Origin: Chloroflexota bacterium
Lineage (GTDB): Bacteria > Chloroflexota > Limnocylindria > QHBO01
Length of the DNA: 64,000 nucleotides
NCBI GenBank assembly: GCA_038040195.1
Contig: JBBPIR010000004.1
Span: 1-64,000, forward strand
Direction of reading: 5' to 3'
Below, piece after piece: positions 53,759-62,611 of the stretch. Position 1 is the first letter of the stretch, and each line of letters opens with the position of its first letter. A program made the position numbers and the translations under genes. The notes beneath the pieces are model-generated. The model saw nothing but the letters and a program-made list of their open reading frames with translations. It searched no databases and was not told the DNA's origin.

Positions 53759-55122
53759 TGTTCGCCAAGATCCTGATCGGTAACCGCGGCGAGATCGCGG
53801 TCCGCATCCTCCGCACCTGCCGCGAGCTCGGGATCCCGGCCGTGGTCGCTTTCAGCGAGCCCGACCGGGAGTCCATGGCGGTACGGATGGCAGACGAGGC
53901 CATCTGCATCGGTCCGGCTGAAGCCCGGCGGTCGTACCTGAACCAGCCGGCGCTGATCAGCGCTGCCCTGATCACCGGCTGCGACGCCATCCATCCGGGG
54001 TACGGCTTCCTGTCCGAGGACGCGTCGTTCGCCGAGGCCTGCGCGGTGCACGACTTGACCTTCATCGGCCCACGTGCTGCGGTCATCGAACGATTCGCGT
54101 CGAAGTACGCCGTCCGCCGCATGCTGGCCGCCAACGGGCTGCCCACCGTGCCCGGCAGCCGCGGCATCGTGGCGGACCTCAGCGACGCCCTGGCGCAGGC
54201 CGAGGAAGCGGGCTACCCGGTCCTCCTCAAGCCGTCGGCCGGCGGCGGCGGTCGTGGCATGCGCCTCGTGCGCTCGCCGCGCGAGATGGAAACGTCGTTG
54301 CCGCTCGCGCGCTCCGAGGCCCGCGCCGCGTTCGGCGACGACTCGATGTACTTCGAGCGCTGGATCGAGGAGAACCGCCACGTCGAGGTCCAGGTCCTGA
54401 TCGACGGTCACGGCAACGGGATTCATCTTGGCGACCGCGACTGCTCCGTCCAGCGCCGGCACCAGAAGATCATCGAGGAGGCGCCTTCGCCGGCCATGGC
54501 CGAGCCGGCCCGCGAGCGCCTGCGCGACCTGGCCATCCGTTCGGTCATGGCCGCCGGCTACGAGAACGCCGGCACGCTCGAGTTTCTGCTCGACCGCGAT
54601 GGGGACTTCTTTTTCATCGAGATCAATTGCCGGATCCAGGTCGAGCATCCGGTGACCGAGATGCTAACGGGGGTGGACCTCATCGCCGAGCAGATCCGGA
54701 TCGCGGCCGGCGAGCAGCTTCGGCTGACCCAGGAGCAGGTCGCACTGCGCGGGCACGCGATCGAGTTCCGGATCACGGCCGAGGACCCACACGACAACTT
54801 TTTGCCCCAGACCGGAGTCATCACCGAGCTCCAGATGCCCGCCGGTCCGAACGTGCGCGTGGACACCCACCTGTACGTCGGCTACGAGATCCCGCCCTTC
54901 TACGACTCGTTGCTGGCCAAGCTGATCGTATGGGGCGAGACCCGCGCCGAGGCCCTGACCCGGGCCCGGGGTGCCCTGGAGGAATGCCGCGTCGAGGGCG
55001 TCAAGACCAATCTCCCCTTCCATCGCGGGATCATCGACAATGCAGCCTTCGTGAACGCCGAGGTCAGCACCAACCTGCTGGACCGCGTCGGCCCCGCCGC
55101 CTTCGTCGGCGAGCCTGCCTGA
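53758..55122 (+). CDS. accC: Biotin carboxylase
   Basis: ATP-dependent carboxylation of BCCP-biotin. The 454 residues carry [62 protein letters not shown], the Gly-rich lid [48 protein letters not shown] and [31 protein letters not shown]. The usual EMNTR is EINCR here, a Thr to Cys change beside the metal site, but other catalytic residues are kept. TGATG overlap with the BCCP-like gene. Confidence 0.95.
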   Translation: MFAKILIGNRGEIAVRILRTCRELGIPAVVAFSEPDRESMAVRMADEAICIGPAEARRSYLNQPALISAALITGCDAIHPGYGFLSEDASFAEACAVHDLTFIGPRAAVIERFASKYAVRRMLAANGLPTVPGSRGIVADLSDALAQAEEAGYPVLLKPSAGGGGRGMRLVRSPREMETSLPLARSEARAAFGDDSMYFERWIEENRHVEVQVLIDGHGNGIHLGDRDCSVQRRHQKIIEEAPSPAMAEPARERLRDLAIRSVMAAGYENAGTLEFLLDRDGDFFFIEINCRIQVEHPVTEMLTGVDLIAEQIRIAAGEQLRLTQEQVALRGHAIEFRITAEDPHDNFLPQTGVITELQMPAGPNVRVDTHLYVGYEIPPFYDSLLAKLIVWGETRAEALTRARGALEECRVEGVKTNLPFHRGIIDNAAFVNAEVSTNLLDRVGPAAFVGEPA

Positions 55123-55130
55123 GGAAGCCG

Positions 55131-55643
55131 ATGTCGACCGATCGCGCGCCAGGGCTCCCCGACCCCGCGCTGCCGGCGCTTCCCTGGGAGGCGGCGGACA
55201 TCATGACCATCCTGCCCCACCGTTACCCGTTCCTCCTCATCGACCGCGTGGTCGAGATCGAGCCGGGAAAGCGGGTCGTGGCGATGCGGAACGTGACGGC
55301 CAACGAGCCGCAGTTCACCGGCCACTTCCCCGGTCGCCCGATCATGCCCGGCGTGCTGCTGGTCGAATCCCTCGCCCAGGCCGGCGCGGTGGCCGTCCTG
55401 TCCTTCCCCGCCAACCGCGGCAAGTTGGTCCTGTTCGCGGGTATCGACGAGTGCCGCTTCCGCCGAATCGTGGTCCCCGGTGACACCCTGCGCCTGGAGA
55501 TCACGGTCGAGAAGCTGGGCCGCGTGTCGGGGCGGGCCCGGGCCGTCGCGACTGTGGAGGGCGAGGTGGCAGTGGAGGCCACCCTGTCCTTCATCATGCC
55601 CCGTGACCAGGACATCGCCGGCGGGCGACTGACCGGTGGCTGA
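55131..55643 (+). CDS. fabZ: 3-hydroxyacyl-[ACP] dehydratase FabZ
   Basis: Removes water from 3-hydroxyacyl-ACP in fatty-acid elongation. The 170 residues show [61 protein letters not shown], with the catalytic His in HRYPF and Glu in VESLAQ, then [18 protein letters not shown] 20-residue Pro-rich N-terminus precedes. The GAGGAAG ribosome binding site overlaps the accC stop; the stop overlaps fabF by 8 bases. Confidence 0.95.
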   Translation: MSTDRAPGLPDPALPALPWEAADIMTILPHRYPFLLIDRVVEIEPGKRVVAMRNVTANEPQFTGHFPGRPIMPGVLLVESLAQAGAVAVLSFPANRGKLVLFAGIDECRFRRIVVPGDTLRLEITVEKLGRVSGRARAVATVEGEVAVEATLSFIMPRDQDIAGGRLTGG

Positions 55644-56931
55644 CCGCGCCCCGCAGCCCAGCTCCGGGGAGCGCGGCGAGCGACGAGTCGTCATCACCGG
55701 CCTGGGCGCCGTCACGCCACTCGGCAATGACGTGGCCACGTACTGGGACGGCCTGACCAGCGGTCGGAGCGGCATCCAACGCATCGCGGGCTTCGATCCC
55801 GGTCGCGTTCCCTCGCAGGTGGGGGGTGAGATTCGCGACTTCGATCCGACCGCGGTCATGGATCGCAAGGACGTGCGGCGCCACGACCGCGTCGTCCACC
55901 TCGCCTGGGCAGCCACGGTTGAAGCCCTGACCGATGCCGGGATCCCGATCCCGATCGTGGACGAGGCCGAGGCGGACCGCACCGGAGCGATCGTGGCCAC
56001 CGGGATCGGCGGCATCGGCTCCATGGTGCGCGACATCCAGGAGGCGATGACCCACGGGATCGAGCGGGTCGGTCCGTTCACCCTGCTGAACATGCTCACC
56101 GACACCGCCGCCGGCCACGTGGCCATCAATGCCAATGCTCGCGGTCCGAATTACGCCACCGTCAGTGCCTGTGCCTCGAGCAACCACGCCCTGGGCGAGG
56201 CGGCCGGCATCATCCGCCGGGGCGATGCGGACGTCATGCTGGCCGGCGGCTCGGAGGCGGCCATATGCGAGATGGTGGTGGCCGCGTTCTGTGCCATGCG
56301 CGCCCTGTCCACCAAGCGCAACGACGACCCGACCCACGCGTCGCGGCCGTTCGACGCCGACCGCGACGGGTTCGTGATCGCCGACGGCGCCGGGATGCTC
56401 GTGCTGGAGGAGCTCGACCACGCGAAGACGCGCGGGGCGCGGATCCGGGCCGAGTTCATCGGCTACGGCGCCTCGGACGATGCTTCCCACGTGACCCTCC
56501 CCGCACCCGGCGGGCGCGGCGCCGCGGCCAGCATGCGGATCGCCCTGGCTGACGCTGGACTGGCGCCCGAGGAGCTGGGCTACATCAACGCCCACGGGAC
56601 ATCGACACCGCCCAACGACCCGGCCGAGACGGCGGCCATCAAGACCGTGTTCGGGGACGATGCGTATCGGGTCCCGATCAGCAGCACGAAGTCCATGACC
56701 GGCCACCTGATGGGGGCTGGGGGCGGCATCGAGGCCGTCGCCTGCGTCCGGGCCCTGGAGACGGGAATCCTCCCGCCCACCATCAACCTCGAGACCCCCG
56801 ACCCCGAGTGCGACCTCGACTACGTGCCGAACGTGGCCCGCCAGGCGCCCATCGCCACCGCCATGAGCAACGCGTTCGGATTCGGCGGACACAACGCGAC
56901 CCTCGTCTTCCAGCGCTGGGATGGGGACTGA
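55636..56931 (+). CDS. fabF: 3-oxoacyl-[ACP] synthase II FabF
   Basis: Condensing enzyme of chain elongation, 431 residues. [25 protein letters not shown], the active-site Cys in [16 protein letters not shown], the first His in [33 protein letters not shown] (Lys and second His) and [14 protein letters not shown] are all present. The GTG start overlaps fabZ. It lies before the true accB gene. Confidence 0.95.
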   Translation: MADRAPQPSSGERGERRVVITGLGAVTPLGNDVATYWDGLTSGRSGIQRIAGFDPGRVPSQVGGEIRDFDPTAVMDRKDVRRHDRVVHLAWAATVEALTDAGIPIPIVDEAEADRTGAIVATGIGGIGSMVRDIQEAMTHGIERVGPFTLLNMLTDTAAGHVAINANARGPNYATVSACASSNHALGEAAGIIRRGDADVMLAGGSEAAICEMVVAAFCAMRALSTKRNDDPTHASRPFDADRDGFVIADGAGMLVLEELDHAKTRGARIRAEFIGYGASDDASHVTLPAPGGRGAAASMRIALADAGLAPEELGYINAHGTSTPPNDPAETAAIKTVFGDDAYRVPISSTKSMTGHLMGAGGGIEAVACVRALETGILPPTINLETPDPECDLDYVPNVARQAPIATAMSNAFGFGGHNATLVFQRWDGD

Positions 56932-56934
56932 CCG

Positions 56935-57360
56935 ATGGCCAAAGATCCGATCCTGGACGCGGTCGACGCCCTGACCGGCCCGTTCCTGGACAGCGGGCTG
57001 GCCGAGATGGAGGTCGAAGTCGGCGGAATCACGGTCCGCCTGGCGCGCCCGCGGCCGCCCACCCCGCCGGCTCCCGCCGCGGCCACGCCCACCACGCCGT
57101 TCGGTGAAGCCGCGCCCGGCCACCGGTTCGTTACCGCCCCCCTGACCGGGGTCTGGTATCCGGCCCCCTCGCCGGGGGCCCGCCCGTACCTGGTGCTCGA
57201 GGGCGAGGTGTCAGTGGGGCAGGTGGTGGGCCTGATCGAGGCCATGAAGCTGTTCAACGAGATCAAGTCCGATGTGGCGGGCACGGTGAGCCGCGTCATG
57301 GCCGACAATGGGATGCTGGTGAAGCGCCAGCAGCCACTGTTCGAGGTCCGACTGGCATGA
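56935..57360 (+). CDS. accB: Biotin carboxyl carrier protein AccB
   Basis: 141-residue biotin carrier. The C-terminal biotinyl domain holds the canonical IEAMKLFNEIKSDVAG with the biotinylated lysine at residue 105, preceded by an Ala/Pro hinge (about 40-60). The N-terminal GLAEMEVEVGGITVRLARP matches the same region in the lysine-less paralog 3.2 kb upstream, showing common origin. It is the expected substrate of the BirA encoded at the head of the run. Stop overlaps fabH as ATGA. Confidence 0.95.
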   Translation: MAKDPILDAVDALTGPFLDSGLAEMEVEVGGITVRLARPRPPTPPAPAAATPTTPFGEAAPGHRFVTAPLTGVWYPAPSPGARPYLVLEGEVSVGQVVGLIEAMKLFNEIKSDVAGTVSRVMADNGMLVKRQQPLFEVRLA

Positions 57361-58433
57361 CGTCGACCCAGACGGTCATCACCGGGTGGGGGATGTACGC
57401 CCCGTCCCGGGTGCTCACCAATGCCGACCTGTCGAAGATCGTCGACACCTCGGACGAGTGGATCGCCAGCCGCACCGGGATCCGCGAGCGGCGCATCGCC
57501 GCGGACGACGAAACGACCGCCACCCTGGCCACCCACGCCGGCCGCGACGCGCTGGCAGTGGCCGGACTCGATCCGGCCGATCTCGACCTGGTGGTGGTGG
57601 CGACCTCCAGCCCCGACTACCTGATGCCGGCCACTGGGGTCCTGGTAGCCCGCGACCTGGGGGCCACGCGAGCCGCGGGGTTTGACGTGAACGCCGCCTG
57701 CTCCGGCTTCCTGTTCGGGTTGGCGACCGGGGCCAGCTTCATCGGCAGCGGGATGTACCGCAACGTGCTCATGGTCGGCGTGGACCTGTTGAGCCGGTAC
57801 CTGGACTGGACCGATCGGAACACGTGCGTCCTGTTCGGCGACGGGGCCGGCGCGGTGGTCCTGTCCGCCTCGGAGGGCCCCGGTGGGCTGCTCGGGCTCC
57901 AGCTGTTCAGCGATGGGACCGGGGCCGAGGGCATCATCATCCCCGGAGGCGGCACCGCCCACCCAGCCACGGCCGAGACGGTCGCCGGGCGGCTCCACTA
58001 CATGCGGATGGCCGGCAAGGAGGTCTACCGATACGCCACCCGCCAGCTGGCGGACTCCACCCAGGCGGCGGTGGCACAGGCCGGGCTGCGCATGGCCGAT
58101 GTCGACCTGTTCCTGTACCACCAGGCCAACCTTCGCATCCTCGAGACGGTGCGTGACCTGCTGGGCGTGCCGGCCGACAAGGTGTACGTGAACATCGACC
58201 GCTACGGAAACACCTCGGCCGCATCAGTGCCCATGGCCCTGGTCGAGGCGGTTGCCGGCGGCCGGGTGCAGGTCGGGGATCGGCTCTTGATGGGCGCCTT
58301 CGGGGCAGGCTACACGGCCGGCGCAGCTGTCGTGGAGTGGACCGCGGATCCCGCGCGCGCGTTCCTGGCTCCTGGGGAGCAGACCCGCGCCGGCCAACCG
58401 CGCCGCGAGCCGGTGACGGCCGGCAGCGCCTGA
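57357..58433 (+). CDS. fabH: 3-oxoacyl-[ACP] synthase III FabH
   Basis: Starts fatty-acid synthesis by condensing an acyl-CoA with malonyl-ACP. Catalytic triad: Cys in DVNAACSGFLFGLATG, His in LYHQANLRILETV, Asn in DRYGNTSAASVPMALVEAV. SDEWIASRTGIRERRIA is also typical. The 358 residues include a C-terminal Ala/Pro/Arg tail of about 30 residues beyond the usual fold. TGATG overlap with fabG. Confidence 0.95.
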   Translation: MTSTQTVITGWGMYAPSRVLTNADLSKIVDTSDEWIASRTGIRERRIAADDETTATLATHAGRDALAVAGLDPADLDLVVVATSSPDYLMPATGVLVARDLGATRAAGFDVNAACSGFLFGLATGASFIGSGMYRNVLMVGVDLLSRYLDWTDRNTCVLFGDGAGAVVLSASEGPGGLLGLQLFSDGTGAEGIIIPGGGTAHPATAETVAGRLHYMRMAGKEVYRYATRQLADSTQAAVAQAGLRMADVDLFLYHQANLRILETVRDLLGVPADKVYVNIDRYGNTSAASVPMALVEAVAGGRVQVGDRLLMGAFGAGYTAGAAVVEWTADPARAFLAPGEQTRAGQPRREPVTAGSA

Positions 58434-59188
58434 TGTTCGACCTGGCCGGCCGGGTGGCGCTGGTCACGGGTGCCAGCCGGGGCTTGGGTCGGGCGATGGC
58501 ACTGGCGTTCGCCCGGCAGGGCGCCGACGTGGTGGTCAACTACCGCGAGAGCGCAGCCGCCGCTGACGAGGTGGTGAGCGAGATCACGGCCATGGGCCGC
58601 CGCGCAATCGCGGTCCAGGGCAGCACCGCGGAGGGACGCGAGGCCTGCGAGGCGATCGTGAAGGCTGCGCTGGACGAGTTCGGCAAGGTCGACATCCTGG
58701 TCAACAACGCCGGCATCACACGCGACGACCTCCTCATCCGAATGGACGCCGAGGAGTGGGACGCGGTCATCGCCACCAACCTGTCGGGACCGTTCTGGAT
58801 GACCCGGGCCGTGGCCCGGCCGATGATGAAGGCCCGCCATGGCCGGATCATCAACATGTCCAGCGTGGCAGGCCGGATCGGGAATCCCGGCCAGGCCAAT
58901 TACACGGCGGCCAAGGCGGGCCTCATCGGTCTGACCAAGACGACCGCACGCGAGCTGGCAAGCCGGAACATTACCTGCAACGCCATTGCGCCGGGGCTCA
59001 TCGACACCGACATCTTGATCGGGATGCCAGAGGCCGCGACGCAGGCCATCCTGCAGATCACGGCTATGGGCAGAATCGGGAAGGTCGAGGACGTCGCCGC
59101 CGCCGCCGTCTATTTCGCGAGCGATGAATCAGGCTTCGTCACCGGCCAGGTGCTGGGGGTGGACGGCGGCATCGCGATGGGAAGCTGA
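58433..59188 (+). CDS. fabG: 3-oxoacyl-[ACP] reductase FabG
   Basis: NADPH-dependent ketoreductase of the SDR family, 251 residues. VTGASRGLGRAMALAFARQGA (cofactor), DILVNNAGITRDDLL, NMSSVAGRIGNPGQANYTAAKAG (catalytic Ser, Tyr, Lys) and APGLIDTDI follow the FabG pattern. It is the last fab gene; fabD, acpP and fabI are not in this run and must be elsewhere. Confidence 0.94.
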   Translation: MFDLAGRVALVTGASRGLGRAMALAFARQGADVVVNYRESAAAADEVVSEITAMGRRAIAVQGSTAEGREACEAIVKAALDEFGKVDILVNNAGITRDDLLIRMDAEEWDAVIATNLSGPFWMTRAVARPMMKARHGRIINMSSVAGRIGNPGQANYTAAKAGLIGLTKTTARELASRNITCNAIAPGLIDTDILIGMPEAATQAILQITAMGRIGKVEDVAAAAVYFASDESGFVTGQVLGVDGGIAMGS

Positions 59189-59209
59189 GGACAGGAGGAG
59201 AGCGAGCCG

Positions 59210-59791
59210 ATGTTCACACCGGAGGTCTTGATCGGCCTGCGCTGGGTCCACTTCGTGGCCGGCATCACCTGGATTGGTCTGCTGTACTGGTTCAACGTGG
59301 TCAACGTGCCGTTCCAGAAGGTCCTGGACCCATCGGTCAAGGGCCAGGTCAATCCACCCCTGTTCACCCGGGCCCTGGCCTGGTTCCGATGGTCAGCGGT
59401 GGTCACCGTGGTCGCCGGCCTGCTCTTGATCTGGGGCCTGTACTGGCAGGACGGCAACCTGTTCGGGAGCGACACCGAGATCACGATCTTCGCGGGCGGG
59501 CTGCTGGGCGTGGTCATGCTCGTCAACGTGTGGGCCTTCATCTGGCCCAGCCAGCGCCGGGTGCTGGCCGCCATGCGGGCCGGCGAGACGCCCGACCCCG
59601 CCTGGGCCCGGACCGCCCTATTGGCATCGCGGACGAACTTCGCCCTGTCGTTCCCGATGCTGTTCTTCATGGCCGGCTCGAGCCACTACCCGTTGGGCTG
59701 GACCGGAGTCGTGGTCGTCGGCGTGGTGCTTGCGGCGCTCGGCGCGGGCGTGGTCCTCACCGTGCAGAAGTACTGGGCTGCCCGCTTCTGA
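59210..59791 (+). CDS. PuuD-like (urate hydroxylase N-terminal) membrane protein
   Basis: 193-residue membrane protein with about five helices, related to the membrane domain of urate hydroxylase PuuD (Urate_ox_N). LRWVHFVAGITWIGLLYWFNVVNVPFQ, WPSQRRVL and FALSFPMLFFMAGSSHYP are the family signature. The C-terminal cytochrome c domain of true PuuD is missing, so urate oxidation is uncertain; several His residues could bind haem. GGAGGAGAGCGAG is upstream. It may belong to the fab transcript (21-base gap). Confidence 0.8.
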   Translation: MFTPEVLIGLRWVHFVAGITWIGLLYWFNVVNVPFQKVLDPSVKGQVNPPLFTRALAWFRWSAVVTVVAGLLLIWGLYWQDGNLFGSDTEITIFAGGLLGVVMLVNVWAFIWPSQRRVLAAMRAGETPDPAWARTALLASRTNFALSFPMLFFMAGSSHYPLGWTGVVVVGVVLAALGAGVVLTVQKYWAARF

Positions 59792-59858
59792 ATCGTTTCC
59801 GAACCTGCTTCCACCGCGCTGCAATGCGCTTGCCCGCGGCGTGGGGGACAATCGGCGT

Positions 59859-60278
59859 ATGTTGAACCTTCGCCGTCTCATCCACCCCACCCGCCGCGTG
59901 TCGGCGCACTGCGACCTGCCGTGCGGCATTTATGACCCCGATCAGGCGCGGATCGAGGCCGAGTCTTGTCTGCGGATCCTGGAGAAGTACGCCGCCAGCG
60001 ATGACCGCCATTTCCGCGCACGATGCATCCATATCAAGGAGGAGCGCGCCGATCTCGTGATTCACCACCTCGACGACCTGTGGCACGACTATTTCAAGCC
60101 AGCCCACCTTGAGAAGTATCCAGATCTCCACGACACGTTCTGGATGGCTGCCAAGCAGGCGTCCGCCGTGAAGGGTTCGCTCGACGTCGAGGAAGCGCGG
60201 AAGCTGCTGACCATGATCGATCGCATCGGAGAGATGTGGAAGGCCACCGGGGGTCCGGAGAAGACCCGGGTCCAGTGA
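59859..60278 (+). CDS. sodN: Nickel superoxide dismutase
   Basis: Ni-SOD precursor of 139 residues. After a 16-residue propeptide comes HCDLPCGIYDP: the mature N-terminal His17, Cys18 and Cys22 form the nickel hook. The four-helix part follows with AESCLRILEKYA, IKEERADLVIHHLDDLWHDYFKP and FWMAAKQASAVKGS. GACAAT lies 6 bases before the ATG. The GTGA overlap with a signal-peptidase-like gene gives the usual sodN-sodX pair, in which the protease trims the propeptide. Confidence 0.96.
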   Translation: MLNLRRLIHPTRRVSAHCDLPCGIYDPDQARIEAESCLRILEKYAASDDRHFRARCIHIKEERADLVIHHLDDLWHDYFKPAHLEKYPDLHDTFWMAAKQASAVKGSLDVEEARKLLTMIDRIGEMWKATGGPEKTRVQ

Positions 60279-60715
60279 TCCGCACGGTCATGGCGCGCCA
60301 GGCCTGGATCGCCGCCGCCGCCGGCGCGGCCGCGGTCATGGTCGGGCTTGGCTTCCTCGGTCGGCGGGTGCTGGGCCACCTGGACGCGGTCGAGGTTTCC
60401 GGACGCTCCATGGTCCCGACCCTGCGACCCGGCGACCGTCTGCTGGTCGAGACCTGGACCTACCGCCGACGCCCGCCACAGGTCGGGGAGGTGGTCGTCG
60501 CACCCGATCCCCGCGCTCCGACCCGCGAGCTGGTCAAGCGAGTGGCAGCCGTGGCCGACGGGCGCGTCTCCCTGCGCGGGGATGCCGCTCGCAGCACCGA
60601 CTCCCGTCGGTTTGGCTTCGTTCCGCTGGCATCGGTGCGGGCCCGGGCGGCCTTTCGGTATTGGCCGCTGGCCCGAGCTGGCCTCATCCCGGCGAGGAGC
60701 GCCGTCAGCGACTGA
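60275..60715 (+). CDS. sodX: Ni-SOD maturation protease (S26 family)
   Basis: 146-residue signal-peptidase-like protease. One N-terminal hydrophobic segment, then box B VSGRSMVPTLRPGDRLLVE (catalytic Ser), PPQVGEVVV, ELVKRV (catalytic Lys) and box E-like GDAARSTDSRRFGFV. It should cut the SodN propeptide before His17. The GTG overlaps the sodN stop; an ATG at 60290 would shorten the N-terminus by five residues. The last 11 bases overlap the convergent gene on the other strand. Confidence 0.9.
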   Translation: MIRTVMARQAWIAAAAGAAAVMVGLGFLGRRVLGHLDAVEVSGRSMVPTLRPGDRLLVETWTYRRRPPQVGEVVVAPDPRAPTRELVKRVAAVADGRVSLRGDAARSTDSRRFGFVPLASVRARAAFRYWPLARAGLIPARSAVSD

Positions 60716-61097
60716 GCGCGACCACCGCCTCGGCGCAGGCGGCGACGCCCACCGGCAACATCACCACCCCCGCGCCCGCCTCGGCCCCTACCAGCCAATC
60801 GGCGCCCGATCCCGGCCGGACCGCGATCCGCGCTGTCGCCGCCCGCTCTCGGACGAACCTCACCACCGGGCCTAGCCCCGCATCGCCGAACTCGGGCCGG
60901 ATAGCCCCGGTGTCGATCACCACCAGGTCTGGCGGCCGCAGCACGATCGCCTGGTGGAGGCGGGCCGCGTCGTTGTAGAAGAAGACGAGCGCGCGATCGA
61001 GTCGCTCGTCGAGGATGCCCGCCAGCTCCCGGTCACGGGTCAGGCAGTAGACCAGCGGCTCGGCCGAACCGCCCAACGGCTCAGCGGGAGTGCCCAC
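60705..61097 (-). CDS. Receiver-like (degenerate) domain protein
   Basis: 130-residue soluble protein with the strand-helix pattern of a response-regulator receiver: LVYCLTRDRELAGILDERL, RPPDLVVIDTGAI (position of the phospho-Asp), VVRFVRERAATARIAVR, and VVMLPVGVAACAEAVVAL. The acidic pair near strand 1 and the conserved Lys before the last helix are missing, so phosphorylation is doubtful. GTG lies 6 bases after minus-strand TACGCT. No output domain. Identification rests on fold pattern only. Confidence 0.5.
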   Translation of the reverse strand: MGTPAEPLGGSAEPLVYCLTRDRELAGILDERLDRALVFFYNDAARLHQAIVLRPPDLVVIDTGAIRPEFGDAGLGPVVRFVRERAATARIAVRPGSGADWLVGAEAGAGVVMLPVGVAACAEAVVALSR

Positions 61098-61103
61098 GGC
61101 CAG

Positions 61104-61113
61104 AGCGTATCAT
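61104..61113. promoter_or_regulatory. Overlapping divergent -10 boxes, deoC and receiver-like gene
   Basis: Minus-strand TACGCT (61104-61109) and plus-strand TATCAT (61108-61113) share two bases. They lie 6 and 7 bases from their start codons, inside a 23-base gap. The two genes could hardly be transcribed from the same DNA copy at once. Confidence 0.6.
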
Positions 61114-61120
61114 CGGCTCC

Positions 61121-62080
61121 GTGGCTCGAACCTCGCTCGCCCCGCGCAAGCCAGCCGGCCTGAGTGCCCCCCGTCACCAGGCCCTTGGCAACCTGCTGGG
61201 GCGGGTGTGGGCGGTGGACCAGGTGGGGATCGAGGAGCGCGCGGCCATGCTCGCCCGCCGCAGCATCAAGCGCGAGTCCAAGCTGTGGGCGCTCGACCTG
61301 GCGATCCGGATGATCGACCTCACCACCCTGGAGGGGAAGGACACGCCCGGCAAGATCCGGGCCCTGGCCGGCAAGGCCGTCCGCCCCGATCCCACCGACC
61401 CCACCATTCCATCGGTGGCCGCCCTGTGCGTGTACCCGAACATGATCGGCCCGGCCAAGGAAGCCCTGCGCGGCTCGACTGTCAAGGTCGCCGCGGTGAC
61501 CACCTACTTCCCCTCCGGCCAGGCGCCGCTGACCGTCAAGCTCGAGGACGTGCGCCAGGCGCTGGCCGCGGGCGCCGATGAGATCGACATGGTCATGGAC
61601 CGCGGTGCGTACCTGGCCGGCGACTACGGGAAGGTCTACGACGAGATCGTATCGGTCAAGCAGGCGTGCGGGGACACCCACCTCAAGGTCATCCTGGAGA
61701 CCGGTGAGTTGGAGACCTACGACAACGTGCGCCGGGCATCGGTGCTGGCCATGGCCGCCGGGGCCGATTTCATAAAGACCTCCACCGGCAAGATCCAGCC
61801 CGCCTCTACCCTGCCCGTGACGCTGGTCATGCTGGAAGCCATCCGCGACTTCCACGCCCAAACCGGGCGTGCGGTGGGCATGAAGCCGGCCGGCGGGATC
61901 CGCACCTCCCGGGAGGCCATCGCCTATCTGACGGTGCTGTACGAGACCCTCGGGCCGGACTGGATGACGCCGGACCGATTCCGGTTCGGTGCGTCAACGC
62001 TGCTGAACGACGTGCTGATGCAGATTCGCAAGGAGCGGACCGGGCGCTACAGCGGGAGCGACTACTTCACCATCGACTAG
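61121..62080 (+). CDS. deoC: Deoxyribose-phosphate aldolase
   Basis: Class I aldolase splitting 2-deoxyribose-5-phosphate to acetaldehyde and glyceraldehyde-3-phosphate in deoxynucleoside catabolism. Marks are MIDLTTLEGKDT, VAALCVYPNMI, VAAVTTYFPSGQ, ADEIDMVMDRGAYLAGDY, LKVILETGEL, the Schiff-base Lys in ADFIKTSTGK and VGMKPAGGIRT. At 319 residues it is of the longer type, with an about 60-residue N-terminal extension (FGRVWAVD-like region) seen in several GC-rich phyla. It yields an aldehyde; an aldehyde dehydrogenase gene lies 1.2 kb downstream. Confidence 0.94.
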   Translation: MARTSLAPRKPAGLSAPRHQALGNLLGRVWAVDQVGIEERAAMLARRSIKRESKLWALDLAIRMIDLTTLEGKDTPGKIRALAGKAVRPDPTDPTIPSVAALCVYPNMIGPAKEALRGSTVKVAAVTTYFPSGQAPLTVKLEDVRQALAAGADEIDMVMDRGAYLAGDYGKVYDEIVSVKQACGDTHLKVILETGELETYDNVRRASVLAMAAGADFIKTSTGKIQPASTLPVTLVMLEAIRDFHAQTGRAVGMKPAGGIRTSREAIAYLTVLYETLGPDWMTPDRFRFGASTLLNDVLMQIRKERTGRYSGSDYFTID

Positions 62081-62083
62081 CCG

Positions 62084-62089
62084 TACCCT
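62084..62089 (+). promoter_or_regulatory. -10 box of the sigma-ogt unit
   Basis: TACCCT directly after the deoC stop, 6 bases before the GTG. Confidence 0.4.
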
Positions 62090-62095
62090 TGGCCG

Positions 62096-62611
62096 GTGCC
62101 TCACGTTTCGCCCCGACCGCGCGTTTCAAGACGTGTGAGCCTGCCGCCGTTCCAGCGCCTGGTCGACGACCACGCCACCGAGCTGCATCGGTTCCTGGTG
62201 GGTTGCGTCGGGCCTGACATGGCCGAGGACTGCCTGCAGGACACGCTGATCGCCGCCCTGCGAGCGTACCCACGCCTGCGTCACGCCGAGAACCTTCGTG
62301 CGTGGCTGTACACGATCGCGCACCGCAAGGCGACCGACATCATCCGCCTTCGCGCGCGACGACCGAAAACGGTTCAGCTCAATGGGATGGGTCCGGCAGA
62401 ACCCCGAACAGCGCCCGCCGCACTCCCCGACGATGGGCTGTGGGCCGCGGTCCGGGCGTTGCCCGCCAAGCAGCGCGAGGCCGTGGTGCATCGGTATGTT
62501 GTGGACCTCGACTACCGCCAGATCGCCGAACGGATGGGCACCAGCTCCGAAGCAGCCCGACAGAACGTGAGCGCCGGCCTGCGCCGGCTGAGAATTGAGG
62601 TAGACCGATGA
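62096..62611 (+). CDS. Sigma-70 family (ECF-type) sigma factor
   Basis: 171-residue sigma factor with region 2 (LVDDHATELHRFLVGCVGPDMAEDCLQDTLIAAL; LRAWLYTIAHRKATDIIR) and region 4 (ALPAKQREAVVHRYVVDLDYRQIAERMGTSSEAARQNVSAGLRRLR). GTG 62096 sits 6 bases after TACCCT; GTG 62135 is an alternative that drops a basic tail of 13 residues. It overlaps ogt as ATGA. The pairing suggests that the factor drives a DNA-alkylation or stress response, perhaps its own operon (inference). Confidence 0.87.
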   Translation: MPHVSPRPRVSRRVSLPPFQRLVDDHATELHRFLVGCVGPDMAEDCLQDTLIAALRAYPRLRHAENLRAWLYTIAHRKATDIIRLRARRPKTVQLNGMGPAEPRTAPAALPDDGLWAAVRALPAKQREAVVHRYVVDLDYRQIAERMGTSSEAARQNVSAGLRRLRIEVDR

